From: Acidobacteriota bacterium
Lineage (GTDB): Bacteria; Acidobacteriota; Terriglobia; Terriglobales; Acidobacteriaceae
DNA: 34,533 nt
Direction: 5' to 3'
Assembly (NCBI GenBank): GCA_019510535.1
Contig: JAEKKE010000084.1
Coordinates: forward strand, 1-34,533
Shown: positions 32,556 to 34,533 of the stretch, one piece after another
Numbering within the stretch: position 1 is the stretch's first letter
Layout: each line of letters starts with the position of its first letter
Program-made: the position numbers and the translations under genes
The notes under the pieces: model-generated
Told to the model about the DNA's origin: nothing
What the model saw: only the letters and a program-made list of their open reading frames with translations
The model's database searches: none

Positions 32556-34533
32556 ATGAAGCAACGACAGGTGGAGCAATATGAGATTGTCCGGAAGCTG
32601 GGTGCGGGCGGTTCCGGCGTCGTCTATCTTGCCACGGACACCCTGCTGCAACGTCCGGTCGTTCTCAAGCTGATCAAGCGTGGAGCCCTGACCGTCGAGC
32701 AGATCCGTTCGACCGTTCTGCGCGAGGCCCGGCTCGCCTCCGCCATCGATCATCCCAACGTCTGTGCGATCTACGACACAGGCGAGACCGAGGATGAGGC
32801 ATTCATTGCCATGCAATACATCCCCGGCAAGAGCCTGGACAAGGTCATCGGCGAGGGACCTGCGAGCCTGCAGCTCATCCTCTCGGCAGGTATGCAGATG
32901 GCCGACGGCCTCGCCGCCGCGCATGCGCTCGGCATCTTCCATCGCGACCTCAAGCCCGCCAACGTCATGCTGACGGATGGCGGCTTGATTAAGATCCTCG
33001 ACTTCGGCCTCGCTCGGCGGCTCTCTGCAGAAGATATGCACTTTGACCCCGTGAAGCCCGGTGACAAGCGCGATGTGAATGCTCCGGTAGGACCGACATA
33101 CACCGCTCGTGGCGGTACTGTGGCCTATATGGCTCCCGAGCAGTTCGTGACCGGGCAGTCGAGTGTGCAGAGCGATATCTTTGCGTTGGGACTCATTCTG
33201 TATGAGCTGGCCGCCGGCCGCCATCCGTTCCATCGTCCGGATGCGCCGGAGTTCCAGTCCATTCGAGCCATTCAGTTTTCTGATCCGCCGCCGTTGCGCG
33301 AGATTGCGCCCTCGCTTCCGCAGGAGCTTGAGAGTGTCATCCTCCGCTGCCTGGAGAAGCAGCCGTCGGCCCGCTTCGGATCAGCACTAGAGCTGCGCGA
33401 AAGCCTGAAGACCATTCTGACCACGATGCAGCTTGAAGCTGTCGTTGTGCCGGGAGGCTCGCCGCTCGCCCGTCTGGAGACGCCGCAGGAGGAAGAGAAG
33501 CGCTCCACCGGCATTCTGTCGATGCTTGCCGAGCGTTTCCGCGACAGCACCGAGACTCCTACCAAGGAAAACTCGATCGTCGTTCTCCCCTTCGTGAACT
33601 TCGCTCCGGCAGGTGATGTCTCTCCGCTCTATGGGCATGCACTTGCCGATGCTATGTCGGCCAGGTTGGCGCGTATCTCGGATCTCGTCGTGCGTCCCAC
33701 CAGCTCCCTGATGAATGTGCCGGTGCAGCAGCTTGATCCGCTGGCTATCGGCCGGAAGCTGCTGGTGCAGTTTGTGCTGGCCGGGAACTTCCTGCGGTCG
33801 GAGAAAGGCTTTGACCTGAACTGGCAGCTATTGGACGTCGCCGGGCAAAGCATTCTCGCCGGCGGCGCCATCAGTGTGGCATCGTTCGATCTGGTTGCCG
33901 TGCAGACGGAGATCAGTAACGAGGTCTTCGCCTCACTACAGGGCTTTGGTGGTCTGAAACGCAAGCGTGCCACAGGCGTCCCCAGTACCTCTGTACCGCT
34001 GACGGAAGATACCTCGGAAGACTATCTTCAGGGCCGCGCGATTCTTTCCAGCTTCATGCAGACGACCGGATCGCGCGACGATCTTGATCGGGCTCGCACC
34101 CTGCTGGAGGCGGTCGTAACGCGGAACCCGAACTTTGCTCCGGGATGGACTGGTCTCGGTATCGCCCAGTTGCAGTATGCCCGTCATGGCCTGGGTGGCC
34201 AGATGCATCTGCTGGAGGCACGCCGTGCTTTCGACAAGGCGTTGTCGCTCGATCCCGGATCGATTGAGGCGAATCTCTATCGCGTTTACATGCTGCTCTC
34301 ACGCGGTGAGAAAGAGAGCGTCCGTCACGGGATCGAGAATCTGCTGCAAACCGCGGAAAATGAATGGAACGTGCACACTATCGCCGGTATTACGTTGCGG
34401 CTCGATGGCATGTACGAAGAAGCGCTCGATCAGTTCTCGACCGCCCTCCGCCTCAATCCCTCGGGAGCCCCGAATATCTACAACCATCGCGCCCGCGTGT
34501 ATCAATACCAGAACCAGTTGGAGCTGGCCGGTG
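32556..34533 (+). CDS. Ser/Thr protein kinase with FlgO/TolB-like and TPR regions (3' end outside window)
   Basis: Protein kinase, at least 659 residues, open at the right edge. The kinase domain (about 8-290) has the glycine loop LGAGGSGVVYLA (15-26), ATP lysine K38, HRDLKPANV with catalytic D131 (H129), DFGLARR with D149 and the APEQ motif in GTVAYMAPEQF. A linker (about 290-345) leads to a SIVVLPFVNFAP region typical of the TolB/FlgO-like part of TPR signalling proteins, then TPR-like helices (SIEANLYRVYML, MYEEALDQFSTALRLNPSG, AFDKALSLDPGS). No membrane helix is seen so far. No Shine-Dalgarno precedes ATG 32556; GATAAT lies 6 nt upstream. Such kinases are numerous in Acidobacteriota and their targets are generally unknown. 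Confidence 0.88.
   Translation, partial: MKQRQVEQYEIVRKLGAGGSGVVYLATDTLLQRPVVLKLIKRGALTVEQIRSTVLREARLASAIDHPNVCAIYDTGETEDEAFIAMQYIPGKSLDKVIGEGPASLQLILSAGMQMADGLAAAHALGIFHRDLKPANVMLTDGGLIKILDFGLARRLSAEDMHFDPVKPGDKRDVNAPVGPTYTARGGTVAYMAPEQFVTGQSSVQSDIFALGLILYELAAGRHPFHRPDAPEFQSIRAIQFSDPPPLREIAPSLPQELESVILRCLEKQPSARFGSALELRESLKTILTTMQLEAVVVPGGSPLARLETPQEEEKRSTGILSMLAERFRDSTETPTKENSIVVLPFVNFAPAGDVSPLYGHALADAMSARLARISDLVVRPTSSLMNVPVQQLDPLAIGRKLLVQFVLAGNFLRSEKGFDLNWQLLDVAGQSILAGGAISVASFDLVAVQTEISNEVFASLQGFGGLKRKRATGVPSTSVPLTEDTSEDYLQGRAILSSFMQTTGSRDDLDRARTLLEAVVTRNPNFAPGWTGLGIAQLQYARHGLGGQMHLLEARRAFDKALSLDPGSIEANLYRVYMLLSRGEKESVRHGIENLLQTAENEWNVHTIAGITLRLDGMYEEALDQFSTALRLNPSGAPNIYNHRARVYQYQNQLELAG

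Overview
The window is a densely coded, moderately GC-rich chromosomal segment with no rRNA, tRNA, prophage, IS transposase or CRISPR array that I can see. The mix of genes suggests an Acidobacteriota of the class Terriglobia (Granulicella/Terriglobus/Edaphobacter type). The clues are a Ser/Thr kinase fused to a TPR region, a CcmH with a CxCxC cysteine cluster, an MsbA-like exporter with FSTGQ in place of LSGGQ, and short palindromic intergenic repeats. This assignment is inference; no marker gene such as 16S rRNA is present.

Layout. 1-5140: the 3' end of threonine synthase, a convergent MsbA-type ABC exporter, a divergent HemW, and a threonine aldolase. 5148-7302 (minus): a stand-alone receiver and a CHASE3-PAS histidine kinase. 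7459-14100 (plus): a complete phosphate-starvation operon, phoB-phoR-pstS-pstC-pstA-pstB-phoU, in which a palindromic repeat fills the whole pstB-phoU gap. 14168-16612: a large secreted protein of unknown function. 16662-18772 (minus): lytic transglycosylase, a UPF0104-type membrane protein that seems to lack its first helix, and nrdR. 18936-21161 (minus): htpX, a DUF4149 membrane protein, and a ZIP metal transporter. 21259-22278 (plus): a Tat-type metallophosphoesterase. 22329-29584 (minus): ccmF-ccmH-ccmI-like cytochrome c maturation genes, a VOC protein, a penicillin-acylase-family hydrolase, and a membrane-anchored protein whose C-terminus resembles the CcmI-like protein. 29693-30115 (minus): a second stand-alone receiver. 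30368-32401 (plus): a sodium:solute symporter plus an 82-residue two-helix partner. 32556 to the end: a Ser/Thr kinase that runs off the window.

Genes working together. The pho block has sensor, regulator, high-affinity phosphate ABC importer and PhoU in one strand-uniform unit. The secreted phosphoesterase at 21.3 kb could feed phosphate to it, though no link is visible. The minus-strand ccm genes overlap by one base at each junction (TGATG), which indicates translational coupling.

Most unusual signals. (1) Three related MITE/REP-like elements (3967-4082, 13281-13434, 18821-18939) each begin at or across the stop codon of the upstream gene, in the same orientation; the second also supplies the Shine-Dalgarno of phoU. 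(2) A 262-bp element with long inverted ends (26456-26717) shares a hairpin module with the second copy. (3) A possible deletion scar joins the lytic transglycosylase to the UPF0104 gene. (4) A mini-ORF overlaps the symporter start by GTGA. (5) Several genes lack a Shine-Dalgarno and have a -10-like hexamer 6-8 nt before the start, which suggests leaderless transcripts.
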